Origin: Planctomycetota bacterium
Lineage (GTDB): Bacteria; Planctomycetota; Phycisphaerae; Phycisphaerales; UBA1924
Assembly (NCBI GenBank): GCA_018242625.1
Contig: JAFEBO010000006.1
Location: 405,132-469,131 of the forward strand
Length of the DNA stretch: 64,000 nucleotides
Direction of reading: 5' to 3'
A program made the position numbers and the translations under genes. The notes under the pieces are model-generated. The model saw nothing but the letters and a program-made list of their open reading frames with translations, made no database searches and had not been told where the DNA came from. This document shows, one piece after another, positions 17,451 to 25,298 of the stretch. The first letter of the stretch is position 1. Each line of letters begins with the position of its first letter.

Positions 17451-19193
17451 ATGTTGCTCAACAGCTTCAGGTCCGGTTCGCGATTGCTGGCGGCGGCCGC
17501 TCTGGCGGCGTGCGTCGCGGGTGAGGCGCGGTCCCAGACGTCCACTTCGGTGCAGGGCGTGCTCCGATCGGAGAACGGCCAGCCGGTGAGCGGGCCGAGC
17601 GTTCTTCGGTTCTCGCTCTACTCGTCGCCCACCGGTGGCACACCTCTGCAACAGACCCAGCAGGCCGTGGATGTGTCGCAGGGGGTGTTCTCGGCGTCGC
17701 CCGGCTTCGATCCACAGCTCTTTGGCGCCACCGAGGAGCGCTGGCTGGAGTTTGGCGTAGAGACCGCCCCCGGTGTGTTCCAGGCTTTGACCCCTCGGCA
17801 ACGCATCGGTGCCGCACCGTTGGCACTGACCATCCCGGGATTGCAGGTAACGCCCAAGCTCGTGATCGACCAGTCGGTGCCCAATTCGAATTCGTTCGCG
17901 ATACCGCTTCTGAACGATGGCATCCATTGGCAGTCGTTCACGACGGGCGGCGCCGGCGAAGTTCGTGCGGTGGAGGCCGGGCTTCAGAACACGTCCAGCG
18001 CCGATGCGACCATTACCGCCACGCTGTACCGAGGGCTCGGCGTCGAGGGGGTTCCCGTTGCGGTCACAACTGCAATTCTTCCCGCTGTGTCGGCAACGGC
18101 GCTCCGATTCACGTTCCCGGCGGCGGCGGCAGCCGCGGCGGAGGATGTTTTCACTGTCCAGCTGAGCTCGCCCGCACCCGTTATCTGGTTTGTGCAACGA
18201 AACAGCGGCTATTCCCGCGGCAGTTCGAACTTTGAGCCGAACGCGGATTACGCCATCACAACCTACCTCTCCAATCGTGCCGCGAGCTCCGAGTTTGAGT
18301 TCAAGGGCTCGGTCACCGCCACGACGGTCCGCGGCAGCTACGCGTTTTTCAACGAGATCGCTCAGGCGACGACCCTGATCGGGGTCAACGCGAACATCAC
18401 CGACACCCTGACCGCCGGCGCGGTGAGCGCCGGCACCATCAGCGCCAACAGCATCAACGCGAACACCTTCAACGTTCCCACGCTCACCAGCAGTTTCTTC
18501 TCGGGCCAATCGATGGCCCTGACCACCAACGCGGGAATCGGTCTGGCAAACCCCAGCCCCGATGTACGCCTGGAGATCAGCAAACAGAGCGTCGGCAGCG
18601 GATGGCACATGTACGTCTCGAACCCCGGCGCACCCGCCCAGTTCAATCGAACGGGCATGCGGGTCAGCGACGCCGGGTTCTTCGAGGTCTCGAACGCCCT
18701 TGCGGGTTCCAACTTCGCTCGGCTTTCCGGGACGGGTGCGTGGTCCGCCGTCTCCGATGCGAGGCTGAAGTCCGACGTCTCGCCCGCCGAGGGGCTCCTC
18801 GATGCCGCTCTGAAGCTGCGGCCCGTGAACTTCCGCTGGATCGCTGACGGCAAGCCCGACATGGGGTTCATCGCCCAGGAAGTCCGGGGCGTCCTTCCCG
18901 GCCTGGTCGTCGGCGATGAGAAAAGCGAGATGTTGACCGTCGATTACTCCCACCTGTCGGTGGTGGCGATCGGCGCGCTGCAGGAGCTGGCACGGGATCT
19001 TCGCGCTGAAAACCAGAGGCTGCGAGCGGAGATTGAGCAGATCAATACGAGCAGAGTCCGGGAACACGCGGCGGCCGAGACGGAAATGTCAACGCTCCGG
19101 ACGCGCCTGGAACGCCTCGAGGCGGCCATGGTTCGGGCCCAGAGCGGTGGGATCATCGGGGCCGCAAACGTACGCCGCGAAGCCCTCAAGTAA
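17451..19193 (+). CDS. Secreted S74 fibre-like protein, paralogue B
   Basis: A 580-residue protein, ATG at 17451 behind GGAGG. It has a signal peptide (cut near ARSQ), a YQG-type module (TSVQGVL, about 30-135), a QSFTAG-type module (HWQSFTTGGAGEVRAV), then a stalk-like stretch rich in TxxAGxxSAxxISAxS repeats (about 300-360). It ends in S74 (SDARLK with Ser435 and Lys440) and the longest coiled-coil tail of the set, about 65 residues. It is the closest relative of the gene at 15787. The 68-bp gap between them holds only the Shine-Dalgarno. Confidence 0.85.
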   Translation: MLLNSFRSGSRLLAAAALAACVAGEARSQTSTSVQGVLRSENGQPVSGPSVLRFSLYSSPTGGTPLQQTQQAVDVSQGVFSASPGFDPQLFGATEERWLEFGVETAPGVFQALTPRQRIGAAPLALTIPGLQVTPKLVIDQSVPNSNSFAIPLLNDGIHWQSFTTGGAGEVRAVEAGLQNTSSADATITATLYRGLGVEGVPVAVTTAILPAVSATALRFTFPAAAAAAAEDVFTVQLSSPAPVIWFVQRNSGYSRGSSNFEPNADYAITTYLSNRAASSEFEFKGSVTATTVRGSYAFFNEIAQATTLIGVNANITDTLTAGAVSAGTISANSINANTFNVPTLTSSFFSGQSMALTTNAGIGLANPSPDVRLEISKQSVGSGWHMYVSNPGAPAQFNRTGMRVSDAGFFEVSNALAGSNFARLSGTGAWSAVSDARLKSDVSPAEGLLDAALKLRPVNFRWIADGKPDMGFIAQEVRGVLPGLVVGDEKSEMLTVDYSHLSVVAIGALQELARDLRAENQRLRAEIEQINTSRVREHAAAETEMSTLRTRLERLEAAMVRAQSGGIIGAANVRREALK

Positions 19194-19325
19194 GGGCGAC
19201 TGCAGGGCTTGGGGGCGAGCGGCGTGTGATCTGAAAAAAAGCGGTCGGAAAAGCAACTTTCTCATTTTCTCAACGGTGCTTCACGCTTGTGGGTGAGAAG
19301 GCGCGAGTAATGAAAGGGGCGGACG

Positions 19326-19766
19326 ATGCGAAGTATGTTCAGGCTGGACGGTCTGCTGGCGGGGATCGCGATTGGAGCCTGCGTGGCGGCGTCCGCGATG
19401 GCGGGGTATTCGCTCAAGGCATTCGTGATTGCGGGCGGGGGCGGCAGCCTCTCCGCCCCCGGCTACTCGTGCACGATGACCATCGGCCAGGCGGTCGCGA
19501 GTGCACCGGCCGCGTCCACGGGCGGGGGGTATGAGTTTCGGAGCGGGTTCTGGGTGATGGTGAACGGATGCCCGGCGGACCTGAACGGTGACGGACAGGT
19601 AGACGACGGCGACTTTGTGCTCTTCGCTTCGGCCTACGACCGGTTGATGTGCGAAGACCCGGCGATGCCTGCTGGATGCCCGGCTGATTTCAACAGGGAC
19701 GGGCTGGTGGATGATGCCGACTTTGTAACGTTTGCAGAGGCGTACAACCTCCTGATGTGTCCCTAG
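19326..19766 (+). CDS. Small secreted protein with dockerin-like twin motif
   Basis: A 146-residue secreted protein. The signal peptide is cut near AMAG. Residues 28-78 form a short beta module of the type 'GGGSLSAPGYSCTMTIGQA ... GGGYEFRSGFW' that is common in planctomycete and Bacteroidetes secreted proteins. The last 65 residues are the Cys-bracketed EF-hand pair (DLNGDGQVDDGDF, DFNRDGLVDDADF) ending CP-stop. It closes the secreted array before nuoF. Cell-surface attachment via the tail is inferred. Confidence 0.8.
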   Translation: MRSMFRLDGLLAGIAIGACVAASAMAGYSLKAFVIAGGGGSLSAPGYSCTMTIGQAVASAPAASTGGGYEFRSGFWVMVNGCPADLNGDGQVDDGDFVLFASAYDRLMCEDPAMPAGCPADFNRDGLVDDADFVTFAEAYNLLMCP

Positions 19767-19876
19767 TCGTCGCTGCCGGAACTGAAGTCCGGTTTTCTGT
19801 CGGAGACGGGACATCAGCCGGCCGGTGCGAGTTGCCCGGGCCGCTATCTGAGCGCTCGACGATCCTGGCAGAATCG

Positions 19877-20059
19877 TCACGAACGAGACTTCGCAGGAAC
19901 CTTTCCCCCGGCCCGGCGGGCCTCGGAGAGGCCGATGGCGATCGCCTGCTTTTTGCTGGTGACTTTCTTGCCCGAGCGTCCGCTCCGCAGCGTGCCTTGT
20001 TTTCTTTCCCGCATTGTCTTTTCAACCTTCTTGGACGCGGTTTTCCCGTACTTTGCCAT
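19877..20059 (-). CDS. Small basic DUF6496-like protein
   Basis: A 60-residue, very basic protein (MAKYGKTASKKVEKTM ... KKQAIAIGLSEARRAGGKVP) matching the small family I know as DUF6496, present across many bacteria. The function is not established; the charge suggests nucleic-acid binding. The ATG at 20059 follows GGAG at suitable spacing and gives the family's usual N-terminus. The longer frame from 20170 is not supported. It is the only minus-strand gene between the sigma gene and 24388. Confidence 0.75.
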   Translation of the reverse strand: MAKYGKTASKKVEKTMRERKQGTLRSGRSGKKVTSKKQAIAIGLSEARRAGGKVPAKSRS

Positions 20060-20171
20060 GTCGAGATGCTCCTTTTTCGGCGCGCTCGTACGGATGAAGG
20101 GTTGCGACAAAGGGGCAAGGAAGGGTGAGCGGGGGCTGAGGAATGGCTCACGCGCCGAACCCCCAAACACC

Positions 20172-20177
20172 TACACT
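20172..20177 (+). promoter_or_regulatory. Putative -10 box of nuoF
   Basis: TACACT ends 8 nt before the ATG at 20186. No -35 is evident. It predicts a leaderless or nearly leaderless mRNA. Confidence 0.35.
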
Positions 20178-20185
20178 CTGACCTC

Positions 20186-21625
20186 ATGTCCTTCCCCCCC
20201 ATCAACCCGAACCTTGCCGCCCCTGTCCTTACGCAGCGCATCCCCTGCTGGCCCTACGCCGACCCCAAGGGCAGGCACATCGTCAGCTACGAGGAATACA
20301 CCCGTCCGGGGCCCAACGGCGCGGGGTATGAGTCGCTTCGCAAGGCGATCTCGATGAAGCCCGACGCGGTGACCGAAGAGGTCAAGAAGAGCGTGCTGCG
20401 CGGGCGCGGCGGCGCAGGATTCCCGACCGGCCTCAAGTGGACGTTCCTGCCCAAGCTCAAGACGAGCGAGGCGGGCCAGGAAGAGGATCCCGGTCAGCGC
20501 TATCTGGCGATCAACGCGGACGAGTCGGAGCCGGGGACGTTCAAAGACCGGCTGCTGATGGATTTCGATCCGCACCTGATGCTCGAGGGCATCGCGATCT
20601 GCTGCTATGCCTGCCGCATCAAGACGGCGTACATCTTCATCCGCGGCGAGTACCACCACCAGGCGAAGGTGCTCGAGAACGCGCTGAAAGAGGCGTACGC
20701 GAACGGCATTTTCGGCGGCAAGGGGCTGCTCAACGGCGCGAACACGGCGCGGGGCGGCAGCTTTGTCGTTGACTGCTACGTGCACCGGGGCGCGGGCGCG
20801 TACATCTGCGGAGAGGAAACGGGCCTGCTCGAGGCGATCGAGGGTAAGCGGGGCTGGCCCCGCATCAAGCCGCCCTTCCCCGCGATCAAGGGCCTTTTCG
20901 GCAAGCCGACGATCATCAACAACGTGGAGACGCTGTCGCACCTGCCGAGCATCATCCATCACGGCGCCGAGTGGTTCATGAAGCAGGGAAAGGTGAGCAC
21001 CTTCCCGAATACGCCGCCCAGCCACGGCACCAAGCTGATGGGCGTCTCCGGGCATGTGAACCGTCCGGGTGTTTTCGAGCTCGAGCTCGGCATCACGCTG
21101 CGTCAGCTCATCGAAGATCCGAAGCTCTGCGCGGGCATGCGCAACGGCAAGAAGTTCAAGGGCGCCATCGCCGGCGGCATCAGCATGGGCATCCTCGGCC
21201 CGGACCAGATGGACGCCGAGATGGATTTCGACATCGGACGCAAGAACAACGTGCTGGGCCTAGGCACCGCGTGCCCGACGGTCTTCGACGAGGACACCGA
21301 CATGGTGGCCGTGGCGCGCAACATCGCCCGGTTCTTCAAGCACGAAAGTTGCGGCCAGTGCACGCCGTGCCGCGAGGGGAGCGGCTGGCTTTATCAACTG
21401 CTCACGCGGATCGAAGGCGGCGACGGGCGCACGAAGGATCTGGATCTGGCGCTCGAAATCGCGACCAGCATGGGCAGCATGCCGGGCACGACGATCTGCG
21501 GCCTTGCCGACGGCAACAACTGGGCCGTTCGCACGATCATGAACAAATACCGCGCGGAGTTTGAGAAGCGTGTGAAGCCGACGAGCGTGGCGGTAAAGAT
21601 GACCGTGGGGGCGGGGGCGAGGTAA
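20186..21625 (+). CDS. nuoF: NADH-quinone oxidoreductase subunit F
   Basis: The 51-kDa flavoprotein subunit of complex I, which binds NADH, FMN and the N3 [4Fe-4S] cluster. In 479 residues the FMN/NADH loop (RGRGGAGFPTGLKW, 72-85), GAGAYICGEETGLLEAIEG (203-220) and the cluster ligands Cys389, Cys392, Cys395 (CGQCTPCREG) and Cys438 are all present, so it should be functional. There is no Shine-Dalgarno; a TACACT box lies 8 nt upstream. It is followed directly by a damaged lipoprotein gene instead of nuoG, and nuoE is about 17 kb upstream. Confidence 0.96.
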   Translation: MSFPPINPNLAAPVLTQRIPCWPYADPKGRHIVSYEEYTRPGPNGAGYESLRKAISMKPDAVTEEVKKSVLRGRGGAGFPTGLKWTFLPKLKTSEAGQEEDPGQRYLAINADESEPGTFKDRLLMDFDPHLMLEGIAICCYACRIKTAYIFIRGEYHHQAKVLENALKEAYANGIFGGKGLLNGANTARGGSFVVDCYVHRGAGAYICGEETGLLEAIEGKRGWPRIKPPFPAIKGLFGKPTIINNVETLSHLPSIIHHGAEWFMKQGKVSTFPNTPPSHGTKLMGVSGHVNRPGVFELELGITLRQLIEDPKLCAGMRNGKKFKGAIAGGISMGILGPDQMDAEMDFDIGRKNNVLGLGTACPTVFDEDTDMVAVARNIARFFKHESCGQCTPCREGSGWLYQLLTRIEGGDGRTKDLDLALEIATSMGSMPGTTICGLADGNNWAVRTIMNKYRAEFEKRVKPTSVAVKMTVGAGAR

Positions 21626-21627
21626 GA

Positions 21628-22878
21628 GTGCGAGCAATACGCCAGTTTGCCGCCGCGATTGTCGTTGTGGCAATTGCTTCGTGCGGGCGATCCGAGCCGG
21701 CGTCCGGGAAGCCTGTTCCGAAAAATGCTTCCTTGCCTGGCAGCGTTGTGCACGCCGGAAGCGCCGTGGAAGATTTTCGCGCAATCTGGTACTCGCTTGA
21801 TCGCACGCGGCTTATGCCCCTGATGGCTGTGCGCCCGCTCGAAACCAAGCTTGTCTTGGATGAGTCGATGCCCCAGTTTGGGACGAAGGAGGAACTGACG
21901 GCCTATCTGGAAGAGTTGGAGCCCACAGTCCTTTCTCTCGCGGACATAGCAAGTCGCCCCACGGAACAATTTGGAGTGCCACCGGAAGATAATGACGAGT
22001 TTCCGGATGCGCACATGCAATACCCACGAGCGTGGATTCAGAATTTCTCCCGCTTGCTGCAGGCCGACGCGTCGTGGCAATGGGAGCTTGGCCGGGCAGA
22101 TGCCGCGGAAAAACGGATTACAGCGAATTTGCATTTGAGCCGCTGGTTGCTCGAACAGAAACAAGATTCGTGGTCACCGACGACAGGAGTCGGAATTCTG
22201 ACACTGCAGTGCCGGCACATCGAGATTTTTTTGCCGATGGGATTGGGCCGAAACTCTCCCCGAACGCTGTCGCGGATCTGCGCCAGGCGCTTGCGAGTTT
22301 TGATGCCGCCGATCCGGGCGATCTGCTCTCGGGCTGGTCGTCCAAAGCAGAGGCAAACGCCCGGTGGTTTCGGCAGGAGCTGTCTGGAGCCGATGCTGGC
22401 AGACGGTTTGCAGAGTATCTGGAAGAGAACGGCATGTATCGGGGTGTATCCAAGAAACTCGTCGAGGATAACCCGAAATTGGCGGCAGACCTGTCCGCGT
22501 TCGACGAGTCATATCCCGAAAAAGAAGCCGCTACTGATGTCCGGTCGCTTACGACTGAGCAGTTGAATGCCGCGATTGACAAGGCGGAAGGGCTCATTGA
22601 GCCGATGGGAAAGGCGCTACGGGCACAAAATGCCACTGCGATTCAGGAACTGTCCTCTGCCGTCGCGTCCGATCCAACCCAGATGGCTCGGTGCGTCATC
22701 GGACCTGTGTTGCCGGTGCTGGACTTGTCGAAATCCGCACGCAAAGCACTCGCGGGAGCGCGGGAGCGAGTGGACGATCTGGTCAAATACCGTGCAGGAC
22801 GTGGCATCGTTGGCAGGTCGCCTGGAACACGCCGTCGCCTGTTCGGCACGCAGTCTTACGGAAAGATCGGACGGTTGA
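21628..22878 (+). pseudogene. Lipoprotein gene interrupted by a frameshift
   Basis: It starts at GTG 21628, 2 nt after nuoF, and encodes a lipoprotein signal (lipobox IASC, Cys19) and a mainly helical protein of no recognised family. Coding character stays in the first frame to about 22222, then moves to the -1 frame (FFADGIGPKLSPNAV...) at a run of seven T (22226-22232). One extra T would join the two into a continuous reading: HIEIFFADGIG. The second frame stays coherent to about 22790, after which the first frame again looks better and stops at 22878. The cause could be a real mutation, slippage on the T run, or a sequence error. Confidence 0.6.
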
Positions 22879-22913
22879 CTACTAGAGGGTCGATGCACAG
22901 GCCTCGAGCCACC

Positions 22914-22919
22914 GATAAT
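22914..22919 (+). promoter_or_regulatory. Putative -10 box of the class V aminotransferase gene
   Basis: GATAAT matches TATAAT at four of six positions (a and taat after the first base give a strong 3' half) and ends 5 nt before the ATG at 22925. Confidence 0.4.
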
Positions 22920-22924
22920 CCGGC

Positions 22925-24373
22925 ATGCCAGACCCTCTTTACCTCCTCCCCGCCATCCGCTCCCACTTTCCCGGCCTCTCCAGCGGCACGATCATGCTCG
23001 ACAACGCCGGCGGGTCGCAGCTCCCGCGTTGCGTGATCGATGTGATGCGCGAGTACATGGAGAAGTCGTTCGTGCAGCTCGGCGGCGACTATCCGCTCTC
23101 CAAGTGTGCCACCGCCGTCATCCCGCGGGCGCGCGAGGTCGTGAAGGTCTTTCTGGACGGCCACGAGGCCGCGGGCGGAAGCGTCGCTGGCTCCGGTATC
23201 GGCGCGGGGTTGGGCGAAGTATTTTTCGGTTCGTCGTCGACCGTCCTTTGTTATGAACTTGCGGCGGCGTACGCGGATGCTCGCGATGCCTGCCGCAATC
23301 TGGATGCGGCGCCCGCGGACCTGCGTGATCACTTCGCGAAAGCCGGGGACAGCCACGGCACGCTCCGCGATCGGCTCCTCTCCCGAGATCAGATCGTCGT
23401 CTGCACCGCCGGGCACGAAGCCAACGTCGGCCCTTGGATGCGGCTCGCGCTCCGCGGCTACACCATCGTGCCCTGGCATGTTGAGCCGGTGCGAGACACC
23501 GGCCCGCACGGTGCCGAGACCAACTGGCGTCCCTCGCTCGACACCCTGAAAAAACTCGTGAACAGCCGCACGCTGCTGGTGCTGATGCCGCAGGTGTCGA
23601 ATATTCTGGGCGAGGTCTGGGACGTTCGCGGGGCGGCGGAAATCGCCCACCGTGCGGGCGCTCGAATCGTCGTCGACGGCGTCGCCTACGCACCGCACCG
23701 CGCGCCGCGGATGAGCGAACTCGGCTGCGACTGGTACGTCTACTCGACGTACAAGGTCTTCGGCCCGCACATGGCCGCGATGTTCGGCACGCACGAGGCG
23801 ATGGGCGAACTGGTGGGGCCGAATCACTACTTCCTCGACAGCAAGGTGCCGTACAAGTGGGAGCTGGGCAACGCGAGCCACGAGGCCGCGGCGGGGGTGG
23901 CGGCACTCTGGGATTTCATGTGCCAGCTCGCGGCGCTCGACGGCGGGCCGGCCAGCGGCGCGATGAGCAAGCCGCGAGACTGGTCGACGGCCCCGACGCG
24001 TGATGTCTTCGATCGCGCCTTCGCTCTCGTGCGAAGCCTTGAGGACCACCACACCGCGCAGCTCATCGACTACCTCAAAGGCAAGCCGAGTGTCCGGATC
24101 GTCGGCCCGCGCCACGCCGAGTCGAGCCGTGTCGGCACCATCTCATTTACAAGCACAAAGGCGACACCGGTGCAGATCTCGCGGCATCTGGGCGAGCGCA
24201 ACGTCGCGATGCGTCAGGGACACGCGTATTCCAAGCGCCTGGTGGAGCAGCTCGCGACCGACAGGGAGCTCCACATCGACCCCGCCGTCGGCGTCGCACG
24301 GCTGAGCATCCAGCATTACAACTCGCCGGAAGAGTTAGCGTTTGTATGCAAAGCGCTCGATGAGATTCTGTAG
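22925..24373 (+). CDS. Class V aminotransferase, cysteine desulfurase-like
   Basis: A 482-residue PLP enzyme of fold type I. The expected PLP-binding features are visible: His164 (CTAGHEANV), Asp251 (VDGVAYAPH) and the Schiff-base lysine Lys277 (YSTYKVFGPHMA). The N-terminus (LDNAGGSQLP) and 'YKVFGPH' fit the cysteine desulfurase-like group related to TIGR01976 more than housekeeping IscS or SufS. The active-site Cys loop of true desulfurases is not obvious, so the substrate is open. The size is somewhat above the family norm because of an insert around 115-160 and another around 340-365. Confidence 0.85.
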   Translation: MPDPLYLLPAIRSHFPGLSSGTIMLDNAGGSQLPRCVIDVMREYMEKSFVQLGGDYPLSKCATAVIPRAREVVKVFLDGHEAAGGSVAGSGIGAGLGEVFFGSSSTVLCYELAAAYADARDACRNLDAAPADLRDHFAKAGDSHGTLRDRLLSRDQIVVCTAGHEANVGPWMRLALRGYTIVPWHVEPVRDTGPHGAETNWRPSLDTLKKLVNSRTLLVLMPQVSNILGEVWDVRGAAEIAHRAGARIVVDGVAYAPHRAPRMSELGCDWYVYSTYKVFGPHMAAMFGTHEAMGELVGPNHYFLDSKVPYKWELGNASHEAAAGVAALWDFMCQLAALDGGPASGAMSKPRDWSTAPTRDVFDRAFALVRSLEDHHTAQLIDYLKGKPSVRIVGPRHAESSRVGTISFTSTKATPVQISRHLGERNVAMRQGHAYSKRLVEQLATDRELHIDPAVGVARLSIQHYNSPEELAFVCKALDEIL

Positions 24374-24387
24374 CCCGGCGAGTGCAG

Positions 24388-24984
24388 TCAGAGTTCAACT
24401 TCTTCTTGCGAGCCATCTGCGAGGCTCGGGGTTCCTGTTCGGTAGACCATCCAGGCCCAGAGAATGAACGGGCCGAAGAGAGCGCCGGCAACGCTCCAGA
24501 CGGCGCCCGGCTGAATGCTTGTGAACGAGTTCAGTGCCGCCGGCACGCACCAGTAGATCAGCAGCGCCGGCACCACAATCCACCGCGGCGTGCGGTCGAC
24601 AACGTGCCGCGCGGCATTTTGGAGAGGGGTTGTCCTCCTGCCGATTTCCTGCTGGAGCTTTCGCGCCCAGGCGAATTCGGTCGCAAGGATGCCAAAGCCG
24701 ACTGGCACGAGCAGGACCGGCCCCGGGCCCGGCAGCGGCGCAATCAGTATCCCGAAGACGATGACGCTTGTTCCCGCGATGAGAATCCAGAGCCGGCGAC
24801 TGTTGCGTCGCAGCACCTCGAGCGCGGCGGCACCCGTCGCCGCGGCCAGCCGCAGGCGGGTTTCGAAGATGCCGTAGATGAGCAGGCATGCCAGGATCGC
24901 CAGCAGGATCAGCATCGCCCAGAAAAGGGGTGTGCGCGGATCCTGCTCAGCGGACGGAGTTGGCGTTTGTCCGAGCAGGTTCAT
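24388..24984 (-). CDS. PGPGW-type integral membrane protein
   Basis: A 198-residue membrane protein with about four hydrophobic segments (about 20-40, 70-97, 140-160, 165-185). The loop APLPGPGPVLLVPVGFGILATEFAWARK is the signature of the small PGPGW transmembrane family, with the final W replaced by P. The family has no firm function. It ends 15 bp from the convergent aminotransferase gene, with no clear terminator between them. Confidence 0.8.
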   Translation of the reverse strand: MNLLGQTPTPSAEQDPRTPLFWAMLILLAILACLLIYGIFETRLRLAAATGAAALEVLRRNSRRLWILIAGTSVIVFGILIAPLPGPGPVLLVPVGFGILATEFAWARKLQQEIGRRTTPLQNAARHVVDRTPRWIVVPALLIYWCVPAALNSFTSIQPGAVWSVAGALFGPFILWAWMVYRTGTPSLADGSQEEVEL

Positions 24985-25298
24985 GCGGTGGCGAAAGGGA
25001 GGGCCATCACTCTTTGGGATTCACGCCGGCGTCATTGCGGCGAGCTACTCGGACCTTATCCCGGCGTTGACGCATCAATCGTTGGCCCGACAAACAACCC
25101 AGGAGTTGAGGCGGCGGCTTCCGGATGTGCGGGGCGAGTTCTCAGTGACCGGCGCCGTTGAACCGTGCGCCGCATGCCAGGAGGGCGCAACAAATGTTGC
25201 GCACCGATGCACTTTGTGCGCGGATTTCAATCGGGCGGCTGATTGTGCAGGTGCGCGTGGCCGGGACTCGATTCTTTGGATGTTCATTGGAGCACGAC
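24985..25298. other. 314-bp intergenic region with overlapping dyads
   Basis: It separates the membrane-protein gene from the first beta-helix gene. The only structure I see is the pair of inverted repeats at 25187-25223. Confidence 0.5.
25187..25223. promoter_or_regulatory. Overlapping inverted repeats, possible operator
   Basis: GCGCAACA-AA-TGTTGCGC (25187-25204) is a perfect 8-bp-arm dyad. A second dyad, GCGCAC with GTGCGC (25201-25206 and 25218-25223), shares part of its right arm, so the two structures are mutually exclusive as hairpins. They lie about 75-110 bp before the start at 25299. There is no T run, so a terminator is unlikely. Confidence 0.35.

Noticed and set aside
12351-19193. 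Prophage, because S74 domains are typical of tail fibres
   Set aside because: Every protein has a Sec signal peptide, and no capsid, terminase, lysis or integrase gene is nearby.
22032-23036. Independent gene in the second frame of the broken lipoprotein
   Set aside because: Its first 65 codons overlap good coding sequence in the other frame, and its end runs 112 nt into the aminotransferase gene; it reads better as the shifted continuation.
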